Positions 55,254-64,000 of a stretch of 64,000 nt of DNA are shown here, piece by piece; position 1 is the stretch's first letter; each line of letters opens with the position of its first letter. The notes beneath the pieces are model-generated. The model was not told where the DNA came from. It saw only the letters and a program-made list of their open reading frames with translations, and did no database searches. This DNA comes from Chitinophaga pinensis (lineage in GTDB: Bacteria; Bacteroidota; Bacteroidia; Chitinophagales; Chitinophagaceae), in assembly GCA_945878115.1 (NCBI GenBank), contig CAMDVD010000001.1:124001-188000 (forward strand), written 5' to 3'. Both the position numbers and the translations under genes were made by a program.

Positions 55254-55368
55254 GATGATTTATTTCTACAGTTGGCTGCAAATCTAAAGACATAGGACTT
55301 GCCTAGAAATGGGAGTTCAATAGCTATCGTAGAGGTAACTATCATTCGGAATGGATTGCCAAGTCTGC

Positions 55369-56901
55369 CTACGCTTCTTTTAAATCTTGATTGCTATTTG
55401 GTGGTTTATTTCCTTGTAGGTTAGCAGGTTTATTTTTTGGCTGCGGTCCTTTATTATTGTTCGGTTTAGGATTCGGGTTATTGCCGGGTGGTTTAGCATT
55501 CGGATTCGCTGGCTTATTACCTTCTACTTTTTTAGCTTGTGGATTACCTTCTGCTTTTTTTGGCTGTGGATTATTACTAGGTGGTTTTGCATTCGGATTT
55601 CCTTCTGGTTTTTTAGCCGCAGGATTGGGATTTCCTTCTTTGCGTTTTTCTTCTATTTTTTTACCACCTGTGTTTCCTTTTGGATTGCCTGCATTACCTG
55701 CATTGCCTGCATTGCGATTTGTATTGCGTCGATCCTCTCCTTGTTTGGCTTGTTCCGGTTTGCGATCAGAGCCATTGTCTTTTTTCTTTTTCTTAGAAGC
55801 TGCTCTATCCAAGGATTTAACACTAAACTGTCCACCTAGTTCTACAAAATCGGATTTGTCGACAATTGCATTTTTCTTCACAATTTCTACTGCTTGTAAC
55901 TCTTCTGGAAAAATATTTTTCTTATTTAATTCTACGATTTCTTTCACACGTTCTATCGTCAATGGATAGAGTGTATTACTCTTTTCAAAACTAAACCACA
56001 TCAAGTTTTTGAAAATGTCTTTCTTTTGCAGATAAGCCATGCCTTGCGCAGTTTTGATACGATCTATTTGATCTGGGAATACACGTAGTGCATCCATATA
56101 GGTGTCTAGTTCGTAATTCAAACAACATTTAAGACGTCCGCATTGACCAGATAATTTTGTTTGGTTGATAGAAAGATTTTGATACCGTGCTGCAGTTGTA
56201 CTCACCGATTTAAAATCATTCAACCAAGTACTACAACAAAGCTCTCTACCGCAACTGCCTATTCCACCCACTTTGGCGGCTTCTTGGCGAATTCCAATTT
56301 GGCGCATTTCTACTTTGACTTTAAAGTCTCCAGCAAATTGTTTTATTAATTCTCTAAAATCTACTCGGTCGTCTGCAGTATAAAAGAAGGTTGCTTTTTT
56401 GCCATCGGCTTGCACTTCCACTTCTGCAATTTTCATATCCAAATTCAAACTACGTGCAATTACTCTCGCACGAATCATCATTTCTTTTTCTAATTTTTTA
56501 CTCTCATGCATCTTGGCAATTTCGGTTTCTGTGCTTCGATGTAAGACTTTTTTGATTTCATCGCTTTTCTCACTTACGCCTTTCTTCTTCATTTGCAATT
56601 TAACCAATTCGCCCGTAACACTTACCACGCCTACATCGTAACCGCCTGAGCCTTCCAAGGTAATGAACTCGCCTTTTTCGTATTGCAAAGGATTATTTGC
56701 CTTGTAATAATCTTTACGGCTACCATGATTGAAACTCACTTCTATAAAAGGAAATGGTCGAGAAAAATCCGCTACCGGAATTAAACTCAACCAATCATGT
56801 ACATTTAATCGATTACAACCACCACTTTTACAAGCGCCATGGTCTTTACATCCTGAAGGCAAACCACCGGGTTTACCAGTTCCACAATTTCCACATCCCA
56901 T
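55369..56901 (-). CDS. ricT: RicT/PSP1 family protein with Pro/Asn/Lys-rich tail
   Basis: 510 residues. A short Cys-rich N-terminus (MGCGNCGTGKPGG, SGCKDHGACKSGGCNR), then the PSP1/RicT core (GSGGYDVGVVSVTGELV, FFYTADDRVDFRELIK, RQIGIRQEAAKVGGIG). The cluster-binding segments GSCGRELCCSTW and GQCGRLKCCLNYE are both intact. In B. subtilis RicT joins a complex that binds 4Fe-4S clusters and guides RNase Y processing. The last 130 residues are low complexity with AKKVEGN-like and GNNPNPKP repeats, absent from B. subtilis RicT. holB lies upstream on the same strand, the same order as in B. subtilis. Confidence 0.9.
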   Translation of the reverse strand: MGCGNCGTGKPGGLPSGCKDHGACKSGGCNRLNVHDWLSLIPVADFSRPFPFIEVSFNHGSRKDYYKANNPLQYEKGEFITLEGSGGYDVGVVSVTGELVKLQMKKKGVSEKSDEIKKVLHRSTETEIAKMHESKKLEKEMMIRARVIARSLNLDMKIAEVEVQADGKKATFFYTADDRVDFRELIKQFAGDFKVKVEMRQIGIRQEAAKVGGIGSCGRELCCSTWLNDFKSVSTTAARYQNLSINQTKLSGQCGRLKCCLNYELDTYMDALRVFPDQIDRIKTAQGMAYLQKKDIFKNLMWFSFEKSNTLYPLTIERVKEIVELNKKNIFPEELQAVEIVKKNAIVDKSDFVELGGQFSVKSLDRAASKKKKKDNGSDRKPEQAKQGEDRRNTNRNAGNAGNAGNPKGNTGGKKIEEKRKEGNPNPAAKKPEGNPNAKPPSNNPQPKKAEGNPQAKKVEGNKPANPNAKPPGNNPNPKPNNNKGPQPKNKPANLQGNKPPNSNQDLKEA

Positions 56902-56996
56902 ATATTTATATTTCGTTTTTTAATTATTGACTGCTTGCATACTTTTTGACAAGGGGTTCAAGAGTAATCTGTTCCACCTTTCAGGAAGTTTGCTGT

Positions 56997-58136
56997 TTAG
57001 CTTGACATCGCCAAAGATACATTTTTACGGTGTATCAACTGCTGAACACGTAAAGATAAAGCATGAAATAGAATTTTCGTATTTGCATTGCGTTCAATTT
57101 GATAAATCGCATCGTTCAGTAGTTTTGAAATGTCTTGAATAGCGTATTCACTTAGCCCTTTACTGATTAACACATCTATAATTTTTTGTTCACTTTCCAA
57201 TAAGCTCAAATTGTTGCTACCCAAGCGTTTTACTCGAATCAAATGTTCTAATATTTGTAAAGTGTACTCTAGAAATTTCTTTTGTAATTCTTTGTTTAAT
57301 TCTGCCATGGCCAAAGTCCAACTTACCAATTCAATACCTTGATTGGCATAAATACAATTTAACCAAGTGCGCAATCGAGTCAGCATATCATCTTCTACTT
57401 GCGTTAATAATTGTAAAGCAACGTGATAATTTCCTTCCGCGAGTCGAGCCACTTGTGTTGCTTTTTCTTCTGGAATATGCTGATCCATTAAAGCTTGTTT
57501 AATCTCCATGTCCGTTATTCGTTTCAATGGAAACAGTTGCGTACGAGATTGTATGGTTTGAATGACCTCATCTGCATTTGAACTAACAAAAATCAAAATT
57601 GTCTTTGCTGTTGGTTCTTCAATTAATTTCAATAAAATATTTCCTTCATTGCCTAAATATTCAGGATACCACATAATGAGAATTTTATACTCGCTTTCAA
57701 AACTTCGCATTAGCAATTTCTGAATAATTTCCTTGCACTCCAAGGACGTTATATTGCCTTGCTTTTCTGCACCTGCAACATCCAACCATTCTATGTCATT
57801 GCTGTATGGAAATTGTAAAATATGTTCCCGAAATTCTTTGATGAAATCATTACTTACTGGCGCTTTGGTTTTCTCTTTTTTATAGGTTGGAAAAGAAAAA
57901 TGCACATCCGGGTGTTGCATTTTATTCATTTTTACACAAGAGCTACAAGTATTGCAAGAATCATTACCATCTCTATTTTTACACATAATATATTGTGACA
58001 TAGCCCTTGCGAGAGGTAAGCCACCGCTACCTTCTTGCCCCAATAATAAAATAGCATGTGGTAATTTTCCAGCTTGAATAAGCGTGATCATTTTTTGCTT
58101 TAAATCGGCTTGTCCGACTACTTCAGAGAATAACAT
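56997..58136 (-). CDS. holB: DNA polymerase III delta' subunit
   Basis: 379 residues. Clamp-loader AAA+ subunit. The P-loop is degenerate (LLGQEGSGGLPLA), as usual for delta', which does not hydrolyse ATP. A zinc-binding Cys set follows (CKNRDGNDSCNTCSSC), then KILIMWYPEYLGNEGNILLKLIEEP, the AAA+ sensor region, and TIQSRTQLFPLKRI. Length excludes DnaX (gamma/tau are longer). Twelve bases separate it from the SPFH gene. Confidence 0.88.
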   Translation of the reverse strand: MLFSEVVGQADLKQKMITLIQAGKLPHAILLLGQEGSGGLPLARAMSQYIMCKNRDGNDSCNTCSSCVKMNKMQHPDVHFSFPTYKKEKTKAPVSNDFIKEFREHILQFPYSNDIEWLDVAGAEKQGNITSLECKEIIQKLLMRSFESEYKILIMWYPEYLGNEGNILLKLIEEPTAKTILIFVSSNADEVIQTIQSRTQLFPLKRITDMEIKQALMDQHIPEEKATQVARLAEGNYHVALQLLTQVEDDMLTRLRTWLNCIYANQGIELVSWTLAMAELNKELQKKFLEYTLQILEHLIRVKRLGSNNLSLLESEQKIIDVLISKGLSEYAIQDISKLLNDAIYQIERNANTKILFHALSLRVQQLIHRKNVSLAMSS

Positions 58137-58148
58137 AATCAGGAAGGA

Positions 58149-59081
58149 CTATTCTTTTTTTGAATGATCTGATATACTCATTAACTCTTGCATGGTGCGA
58201 TGCATTTTATCAATAGAGCCATCTAAAAATATCGTATTCCCTTTTCCATTTTCTGCAAAATGCTTGATGGATTCTGTCCACATGGAAAACAAAATAAAGG
58301 AAGCATCGAGTTTTGCAAATTCCATTTCCTTGGCTGCAGATGCCATACCTTTTGCTACTTCTTCTCTAAACAAGGCGACACCTTGTCCACGTAATTGTGC
58401 CGCTTGCTTTTCCGCTTGTGCAGATATCTTAATGAAATTCCCTTCGGCTTCGGCAGCTTTTGTTTTGGTAATCAATAAGGCTTGTCCTTCATTTTCGGCA
58501 GCTGCTTTTAAATTATTACTAGCAACCACACGACTCATGGATTTAATAATTTCTTCGTCAAAAGAAATATCATTGATTTGTAAATCGATTAAATGATAAC
58601 CCCAAGATTCTAATTGTACATCTATTTGTTCTTTCACATGTAAAATAATTTCACCACGTAAACTCAATATTTCGGATTGATTTTTGGTAGCTACAAAGGC
58701 ACGGATAGAACCTTCAATGGTGCGTATCAATGCTTGCATCAAACTTTTATCATCCACGAATTTAAACGCTACATTTTTGATAGACTCTTCATCTTGGTTG
58801 AATACCGCATACAACAACATCGCTTTAAAATTGACATTGGCTTGGTCTTTTGTGATGGCTTGAAATTGTAATTCGACCGAACGATTTTGAATAGAAATTC
58901 TTCTAAAAATAGTTTCAATAAAAGGGAGTTTGAAATTTAAACCTGGTCTATTAATTCTTCTGTACTTACCAAACATGGTAATGACTGCAATGGAGCCTTG
59001 TTGCACAGTATAAATACCCGAAAACACAACTAGCAGTGCTAGAATGAGTAGGATGATAGGAAGTGTAATGATAGAGAACAT
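58149..59081 (-). CDS. SPFH/Band 7 membrane protein
   Basis: 310 residues. One N-terminal membrane helix (LPIILLILALLVVFSGIY) followed by the SPFH domain (QQGSIAVITMFGKYRRINRPGLNFKLPF, SVELQFQAITKDQANVNF) and a helical C-terminus (NEGQALLITKTKAAEAEGNFIKISAQAEKQAAQL). Stomatin/prohibitin-like proteins oligomerise in the membrane and organise domains or regulate proteases. No NfeD or FtsH gene is adjacent. Encoded just upstream of holB. Confidence 0.88.
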   Translation of the reverse strand: MFSIITLPIILLILALLVVFSGIYTVQQGSIAVITMFGKYRRINRPGLNFKLPFIETIFRRISIQNRSVELQFQAITKDQANVNFKAMLLYAVFNQDEESIKNVAFKFVDDKSLMQALIRTIEGSIRAFVATKNQSEILSLRGEIILHVKEQIDVQLESWGYHLIDLQINDISFDEEIIKSMSRVVASNNLKAAAENEGQALLITKTKAAEAEGNFIKISAQAEKQAAQLRGQGVALFREEVAKGMASAAKEMEFAKLDASFILFSMWTESIKHFAENGKGNTIFLDGSIDKMHRTMQELMSISDHSKKE

Positions 59082-59251
59082 GCTATTAAAATTTTAGGAT
59101 GTAAATGTAGGCGTATTTTTATTGGAAAAAATAACTAAGGATTTATTTATTCTTAGGTTGATAAAGGTTTGCAGTTAACCGAAGGGAAGGACTTTTACTA
59201 CACAATTTAATTTGAAAATTACCGCATGTTTAAATGTCGCCTTTTAGTTTA

Positions 59252-59572
59252 TCAGTATACTAATTTCTTTTTTGTGAGTTCAACGTTGAAATTTACTTTA
59301 GCTCCTAATGCATCAAACACTTTTAAGATTGTTTCAAATCTTGCATTTTTAATGCTATTCTCTATTTTTGAAATTTGTGCTTTCTGAACACCAACTAATT
59401 CACCAAGTTGTTGTTGTGTTAGATTGCGTTCTTGTCTTACTTGTTTTATTGTCTGTCCAAGCAAGTCAATTCTTAACTCATTTTCAAACGCATCACGTCT
59501 TGGTGTTCCATGTTTTCCAATGTGTTTGTCTATCATTGTGTCTAGTGAAACTGTTTTAAATTTGTCTGCCAT
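59252..59572 (-). CDS. XRE-family HTH antitoxin (HigA-like)
   Basis: 106 residues. A Cro/C1-type helix-turn-helix spans about residues 38-90 (IKQVRQERNLTQQQLGELVG, QISKIENS), with a charged N-terminus (DTMIDKHIGKHGTPRRDAFE) and a short C-terminal strand segment (KVNFNVELTKKKL). It follows the toxin by two bases, the toxin-first order of HigBA-type modules. It would bind its own promoter and neutralise the toxin. Confidence 0.87.
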   Translation of the reverse strand: MADKFKTVSLDTMIDKHIGKHGTPRRDAFENELRIDLLGQTIKQVRQERNLTQQQLGELVGVQKAQISKIENSIKNARFETILKVFDALGAKVNFNVELTKKKLVY

Positions 59573-59574
59573 TT

Positions 59575-59829
59575 TTATTTCTTTTTTAATTTATTATCTA
59601 AATATCCTTTTCGGATTTCTTCTGCTTTCTTAATTTCTTTTGTAGGTGTTTTTTGCGTTTTTTTCAATATACCGTGTGTTGCAATTACCAATGTTTTTTG
59701 GTCATCAGGGTTGTCCCAAAATGCAAAAAGTCTATAAGATTTACTATTGTATAATGTTCTAAATTCCCAAATAGAATTATTCAGTTTTTTAAATAATTCG
59801 TTGTCAATGGCAAATTGAGATTTCTTCAT
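59575..59829 (-). CDS. RelE/Gp49-type (HigB-like) toxin, 5'-truncated
   Basis: 84 residues from the ATG at 59829. The body matches the Gp49-like toxin family: ELFKKLNNSIWEFRTLYNSKSYRLFAFWDN, ATHGILKKTQKTPTKEI. Toxin-like codons (ETLDDKAREKIYYN) continue in frame upstream of the ATG to 59871 and stop at a TAG (59872-59874) that abuts the hairpin repeat at 59876-59895. The normal first 25-30 residues are missing. The gene therefore looks truncated at the repeat and the toxin may be inactive, leaving a solitary antitoxin. Confidence 0.75.
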   Translation of the reverse strand: MKKSQFAIDNELFKKLNNSIWEFRTLYNSKSYRLFAFWDNPDDQKTLVIATHGILKKTQKTPTKEIKKAEEIRKGYLDNKLKKK

Positions 59830-59875
59830 ATTATAATAAATTTTTTCTCTTGCCTTGTCGTCAAGTGTTTCCTAT

Positions 59876-59930
59876 TGGTTGGTGCCTTCCAACCATCTGA
59901 AACATTTAGGTTGGTGGGACCCAACCGAAA
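59876..59930. repeat. GGTTGG hairpin repeat, copy C (double)
   Basis: Two hairpins in tandem: TGGTTGG/CCAACCA (59876-59895) and GGTTGG/CCAACC (about 59909-59926). The second aligns with copies A and B in reverse complement. It lies exactly at the broken 5' end of the toxin gene. Confidence 0.7.
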
Positions 59931-59976
59931 GATAAAAATAATGAGTGCAAATACAAAAATTAATTTTTGATGGATA

Positions 59977-61521
59977 TTAATCAATAATTAATTTACCGGC
60001 ATAGCTTTTATAGCTAGAGGAAATTACTTTATAGGTATACATCCCTTGTGCTAAATGGCTCACATCCATAGTTGCTTTTTGCATATTGCCATAGAGTTTT
60101 ATTCTCTCTAAAGCATTGCCAAGCATATCGTATAAGATGAATTGGGCTGTTTCGTTTTCTTTGAGCGTGTATTCTATATTCAATTGATTGCTTGTAGGGT
60201 TGGGATAAACCATTACACTCCCACCCACTTTTACTACAGACACTACTGGTAGCGGATAGGTACCATACTGCCCAAGCCCATAGTTAGGCATATTGGGTGG
60301 GTTCATGAGATTGGTATAAGGTTGCCATATACCATGCGCTACAAAGTCGCAGCCAGTGCCTCGTATATTGGGTTTGTCTATATAACTCATGTACTTTTGT
60401 GATCCGTTGAAGTTGCCAATATACATGTTTCCATCCACACCATTAGCAAGGATATGATACCACTGAAATTGATCTATCGTGGTATCTGGTCCATGAATGT
60501 AGATAGCATTGATCCTGTTGGTGTCCATAATGTCTATTTGGTAGATGGAGTATGCCGTGCTCATATAAAGTAATTTACTATCAGGCGAAAAGTTTACACC
60601 TGTAATACCATCTTCCCAGGGATAGGTTACAGTATCAGACGGTACTCTGTAGTAATTTCGGTAGGTAAAACTACCAGTACTTCTATCAAAGTCATAGATG
60701 TCAGCTCTACAGTACTCTAGATAGTAACTGTTCGGATAGGTAACTTGGCTCACGCTACTTACGAATTTTGTGCCATCTTCACTAAAGTAGATTTGTGCGT
60801 AACGATAGCAAAAATTACCAGTATCCACTATTGTATGATAGTAAGGCCCGAGTATGGTATCTTCTTTTACCAACCATTGTTGATACTGATGGTTGTAACA
60901 GTCGGCTTTTACCAGCCACCAGTCTTTGTTGTTGGCATGGCGTACTGCGGTGAGTGCTGCCGTAGCATAGTGCTGGTTTTGCAAAAGTATTTGGTTTTTT
61001 ACCGTTACCTTGCCATTGCCTCCATTGCTGTCCATATCTACTATGCTGTAGTTAAACACATCATAGCCCGGAAATGCCATACTGTCTATCCAGTATTGGG
61101 TAAGGCTATCACTCATACCGGTGCTGAATACATAGTACTGGTTGTTCTTTTTGGGAAGGATGATGGAGGACTGGTCGGATATGGCACCAGCTCCAATAGT
61201 ATTGCACAATAAATTCCCTTGAGGGCAATTAACAAATACTCCATTATCCATAGCGAAGCCTTCTCTATCATATACAATAAAACCATTGGAGAAAAATAAT
61301 AAATCGCCTAAGGTATCCGAAATACATGATGCTGTTTGTGCTCCACAAAGAGGAAGAATTGTACCGCTATTGTTTTCAAAAGAATCAGTAACAACCCCAT
61401 TATTGAAATCGAACTTGACAGCAGGTTGATACCCTACCACCCAATTATTATTTCGCTTTTGCTGTTGTGCAATACTCAACAATGAGCATATCATGAACAG
61501 AATAAAAAATACAATACGCAT
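59977..61521 (-). CDS. T9SS cargo protein with beta-propeller-like body, paralogue 1
   Basis: 514 residues. Signal peptide ends LLSIAQ. The body contains repeated WD/propeller-like strands (SDTLGDLLFFSNGFIVYDRE, ILPKKNNQYYVFSTGM, FSEDGTKFVSSVS, NFSPDSKLLYMST). The C-terminal type A sorting domain starts VMVYPNPTSNQ and ends YKVISSSYKSYAGKLIID. The body is nearly identical in two long blocks to the neighbour at 61524-63071, but the sorting domain is different. Two bases separate the genes. Confidence 0.82.
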   Translation of the reverse strand: MRIVFFILFMICSLLSIAQQQKRNNNWVVGYQPAVKFDFNNGVVTDSFENNSGTILPLCGAQTASCISDTLGDLLFFSNGFIVYDREGFAMDNGVFVNCPQGNLLCNTIGAGAISDQSSIILPKKNNQYYVFSTGMSDSLTQYWIDSMAFPGYDVFNYSIVDMDSNGGNGKVTVKNQILLQNQHYATAALTAVRHANNKDWWLVKADCYNHQYQQWLVKEDTILGPYYHTIVDTGNFCYRYAQIYFSEDGTKFVSSVSQVTYPNSYYLEYCRADIYDFDRSTGSFTYRNYYRVPSDTVTYPWEDGITGVNFSPDSKLLYMSTAYSIYQIDIMDTNRINAIYIHGPDTTIDQFQWYHILANGVDGNMYIGNFNGSQKYMSYIDKPNIRGTGCDFVAHGIWQPYTNLMNPPNMPNYGLGQYGTYPLPVVSVVKVGGSVMVYPNPTSNQLNIEYTLKENETAQFILYDMLGNALERIKLYGNMQKATMDVSHLAQGMYTYKVISSSYKSYAGKLIID

Positions 61522-61523
61522 AT

Positions 61524-63071
61524 CTATTCTTTTATAAGTTTTCCATTAAAAATTGCATTTGCACGTGTTGTTATCTTATAACTATAAACACCTTGCGCAT
61601 ATTCATGTAAGTCTATTGTATAGCGTTTGCTATGAGTTGGTAATGTCTGTTCTAAAATCACTTTTCCTGTTATATCATAAAGCACGAATGTGGCTAGTTC
61701 ATCTGTATCATGTGCGTACTCTATAGTAATTTGATTGCTTGTAGGGTTGGGATAAACCATTACACTCCCACCCACTTTTACCACTGACACTACTGGTAGC
61801 GGATAAGTACCATACTGCCCAAGCCCATAGTTAGGCATATTGGGTGGGTTCATGAGATTGGTATAGGGTTGCCATATACCATGCGCTACAAAGTCGCAGC
61901 CAGTGCCTCGTATATTGGGTTTGTCTATATAACTCATATAGTGTTGTGAACCATCAAAGTTACCTATATATAGATTTCCATCCTCACCATTGGCTAGAAT
62001 ATGATACGATGGAAAAACATCTAGGGTAGTATCGGGTCCATGTATCCATATATAACTATACCTAGCGGTATCTGCCACTTCAAACTGAAAAATATTATAC
62101 CATGTGCTTAAATACAAAAGTTTACTGTCGGGTGAAAAACTGATACCTGCTTTAGCGTCGTCCCATTGATAGCTTGTTGTATCGCAAGGGACCTGATAGT
62201 TATTACGGAACGTAAAATCACCTGTACCTCGATTGAAATCATACATATCCACTATATTAATTTGGGTATAGTCATTTCCATTGACGGTGCTGTATATACT
62301 GCTTGCAAACTTAGTTCCATCCTCACTAAAAACAATTTGCACATAGGGTGCGCAAAAATTTGCGGTATCCGCTATTGCATGATAGTAGGGACCCAGTATG
62401 GTATCTTCCTTTACCAACCACTGCTGGTACTGGTGGCCATAGCAGTCGGCTTTTACCAGCCACCAGTCTTTGTTGTTGGCATGTCGCACTGCGGTGAGTG
62501 CTGCGGTGGCGTAGTGCTGATTCTGGAGCAGTATTTGGTTTTTTACCGTGACCTTGCCCATGCCGGCATTGCTGTCCATATCTACTATGCTGTAGTTAAA
62601 TACATCGTAGCCCGGAAATGCCATACTGTCTATCCAGTATTGCGTAAGGCTATCGCTCATGCCTGTGCTGAATACATAGTACTGGTTGTTCTTTTTGGGG
62701 AGGATGATAGAGGACTGGTCGGAACTTGCAAAGCCAATTGTGTTTGAAAGCAAATTTCCTAATGGGCAGTTCACGTTAATGCCGTTTTCCATAGCGTAGC
62801 CGTCTCTGTTGTAAACAATAAATCCGCTAGAAAAAAACTGGAATTGCCCCATGGTATCAGAGATAGAAGCGCTAGTCAATGCAGCACAATAGGGTGGTGA
62901 AGCTAATCCATTATTTTCAAGAGTGTCAATCTGAAAATTTGAATTAAACGAGAATTTTATTGATGGGTCTCCACTCATTATCCAGTTGTTGTTTCGTCTT
63001 TGTTGCTGAGCAGTACATACAATGCCAGCACATACTATTAGTAATGTTATACTACAAGAGATTAAACGCAT
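61524..63071 (-). CDS. T9SS cargo protein with beta-propeller-like body, paralogue 2 (mosaic)
   Basis: 515 residues. Signal peptide ends GIVCTAQ. The body is a paralogue of 59977-61521. DNA from 61733 to 61937 matches that gene's 60186-60390 with about four differences and no indel. The sorting domain (61524 to about 61735) instead matches that of the third gene (63074 to about 63290). The junction falls in the YPNPTSN codons, which all three share. The gene thus appears chimeric. It is probably exported by T9SS to the surface. Confidence 0.82.
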   Translation of the reverse strand: MRLISCSITLLIVCAGIVCTAQQQRRNNNWIMSGDPSIKFSFNSNFQIDTLENNGLASPPYCAALTSASISDTMGQFQFFSSGFIVYNRDGYAMENGINVNCPLGNLLSNTIGFASSDQSSIILPKKNNQYYVFSTGMSDSLTQYWIDSMAFPGYDVFNYSIVDMDSNAGMGKVTVKNQILLQNQHYATAALTAVRHANNKDWWLVKADCYGHQYQQWLVKEDTILGPYYHAIADTANFCAPYVQIVFSEDGTKFASSIYSTVNGNDYTQINIVDMYDFNRGTGDFTFRNNYQVPCDTTSYQWDDAKAGISFSPDSKLLYLSTWYNIFQFEVADTARYSYIWIHGPDTTLDVFPSYHILANGEDGNLYIGNFDGSQHYMSYIDKPNIRGTGCDFVAHGIWQPYTNLMNPPNMPNYGLGQYGTYPLPVVSVVKVGGSVMVYPNPTSNQITIEYAHDTDELATFVLYDITGKVILEQTLPTHSKRYTIDLHEYAQGVYSYKITTRANAIFNGKLIKE

Positions 63072-63073
63072 AC

Positions 63074-64000
63074 TTATTCTTTTATAAGCTTTCCATTAAA
63101 TACTGCATTTGCACGTGTTGTTATTTTATAACTATATACACCTTGCGCATATTCATGTAAGTCTATTGTATAGCGTTTGCTATGAGATGGTAATGTCTGT
63201 TCTAAAATCACTTTTCCTGTTATTTCATAAAGCGAAAATGTAATTAGTTCATCTGTATCATCTGAATACTCTATCGTAACTAAATTGCTTGTAGGGTTGG
63301 GATAAACCATTACATGTGATGCATCGAGTACTTTTTCATGGTGAGCATTTGCTAATGCGTTGATTTGCTCTTGTAATTTGGTATTACCATTTTTGTATAC
63401 GCCTTGGCTATTACATATTACGAGGTCGTCGTAGTGTATACCCGGCATATAGCTGCTTACTATAGCTCTGGCACGGTATACGGCGGTGCCACTAAGGTAG
63501 GGACAGGTAATGGCAATGGTTTCGAGGTTAGTAAGTTCGGTAGCTGTGAGGTTTTCCAAGCCTTGTAGTATATAGCGCAGGTAAAGGGCATTTACCCATT
63601 TGGCATTGGTTTCAAATAAATTATGTGGTACGAGTATAGTATTCAAATATAAAAGACTGTCGTAATTATTTTGCCATGTAAGGGTATCTTCTATCGTAAG
63701 GCTATCACTCAATAAACGAAAGCGCGCTTCAATAGCCGCCATAGGACCATAGTCGGATTGTTTATTATTGTAAAAATCCAAAAAATTAATATCGCTATTT
63801 CGCTCTGCAGGGTGTGTTACTAACCATCTATATAAATCATTCTCGAATCGCTCGGTTGCCCCATCTTCAAAATCGCTTTCATAGTCAATATTTTCATCTG
63901 CAATGTGTTGTGCTAGGTCTATATCCATTTCATTATCGGCAGCAGTTCCTGTTTTCCAATACTGTATATCAATATTACCACAGTCGAAGGTCGAGGTAAA
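63074..64000 (-). CDS. T9SS cargo protein, partial (5' end beyond window)
   Basis: C-terminal 308 codons only; the frame continues through 64000 without a start. The visible part has a helical region (EARFRLLSDSLTIEDTLTWQ, ETNAKWVNALYLRYILQGLE) resembling the end of long Bacteroidota surface proteins. It ends in a type A sorting domain (VMVYPNPTSNL...GKLIKE). Its sorting domain is nearly identical to that of paralogue 2. Two bases separate it from the next gene. Confidence 0.75.
   Translation of the reverse strand, partial: FTSTFDCGNIDIQYWKTGTAADNEMDIDLAQHIADENIDYESDFEDGATERFENDLYRWLVTHPAERNSDINFLDFYNNKQSDYGPMAAIEARFRLLSDSLTIEDTLTWQNNYDSLLYLNTILVPHNLFETNAKWVNALYLRYILQGLENLTATELTNLETIAITCPYLSGTAVYRARAIVSSYMPGIHYDDLVICNSQGVYKNGNTKLQEQINALANAHHEKVLDASHVMVYPNPTSNLVTIEYSDDTDELITFSLYEITGKVILEQTLPSHSKRYTIDLHEYAQGVYSYKITTRANAVFNGKLIKE

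Noticed and set aside
62166-62747. 193-codon open frame on the plus strand, with a similar one at 60745-61212
   Set aside because: Antisense shadows of the conserved body of the two T9SS cargo genes; the frame is a by-product of their shared codons.

Overview
The window is about 64 kb of AT-rich chromosome from a member of the Bacteroidota. Several features point there: T9SS-type sorting domains (CHU_C type and the YPNPTSN type), TANNTTTG promoter boxes in place of sigma70 -10 boxes, a DUF4369/TlpA lipoprotein, an FtsL-like protein of the Bacteroidota kind and a long-tailed FtsZ. Chitinophagia/Sphingobacteriia-like is my best guess, but the order cannot be fixed from this window. MurE carries the DNPR motif, so the peptidoglycan should contain meso-diaminopimelate.

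Layout. 1-6052 (-): 5' part of a giant alpha-2-macroglobulin gene that runs off the left edge. 6.5-15.9 kb: M3 peptidase, two tandem TlpA-type thioredoxin proteins, a DUF1684 protein, a PAP2-like membrane protein, ComB, a GH3-family protein and a probable outer-membrane protein. 16.0-20.6 kb: a small accessory island with a PIN toxin-antitoxin pair, dinD, an ORF6N relic and a TPR-adenylate cyclase gene broken by four single-base frameshifts, studded with a ~50 bp repeat. 20.9-26.1 kb: nuoF (alone), lipA, crcB/fluC, a VIT1/CCC1 transporter and creD. 26.5-29.1 kb: a translationally coupled pair, TPR protein plus a PLD-like/J-domain fusion. 29.2-34.5 kb (-): SprB/CHU_C adhesin, MbnP-like lipoprotein, DUF4159 protein and rsmE. 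34.5-51.5 kb (+): a complete division and cell-wall (dcw) cluster, mraZ-rsmH-ftsL-ftsI-murE-mraY-murD-ftsW-murG-murC-ftsQ-ftsA-ftsZ, closed by a strong terminator. 51.7-55.3 kb: DUF1287 protein, ParE/RelE toxin-antitoxin pair and a transglutaminase-like coiled-coil protein lacking the catalytic Cys. 55.4-59.1 kb (-): ricT, holB and an SPFH protein. 59.2-59.9 kb: HigBA-like pair whose toxin is truncated at a repeat. 60-64 kb (-): three tandem T9SS cargo genes with a mosaic relationship.

The dcw cluster is the functional core: precursor synthesis (murE, murD, murC), lipid I/II formation (mraY, murG), septal synthesis (ftsW/ftsI) and the divisome scaffold (ftsL, ftsQ, ftsA, ftsZ). The upstream intergenic region holds two perfect DnaA boxes in opposite orientation and a 10-bp-periodic GTG array that looks like a MraZ operator. 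Five kinds of non-coding repeat recur in the window: a ~90 nt structured RNA-like element (2 copies), a GGTTGG hairpin repeat (3-4), a 31-33 bp perfect palindrome (2), the accessory-island repeat (4), and G-poor two-block tracts (4 clear). The most interesting candidates are the structured element, the TPR + PLD/J-domain pair, and the multiply frameshifted cyclase. No tRNA, rRNA, CRISPR array or intact insertion sequence was seen.
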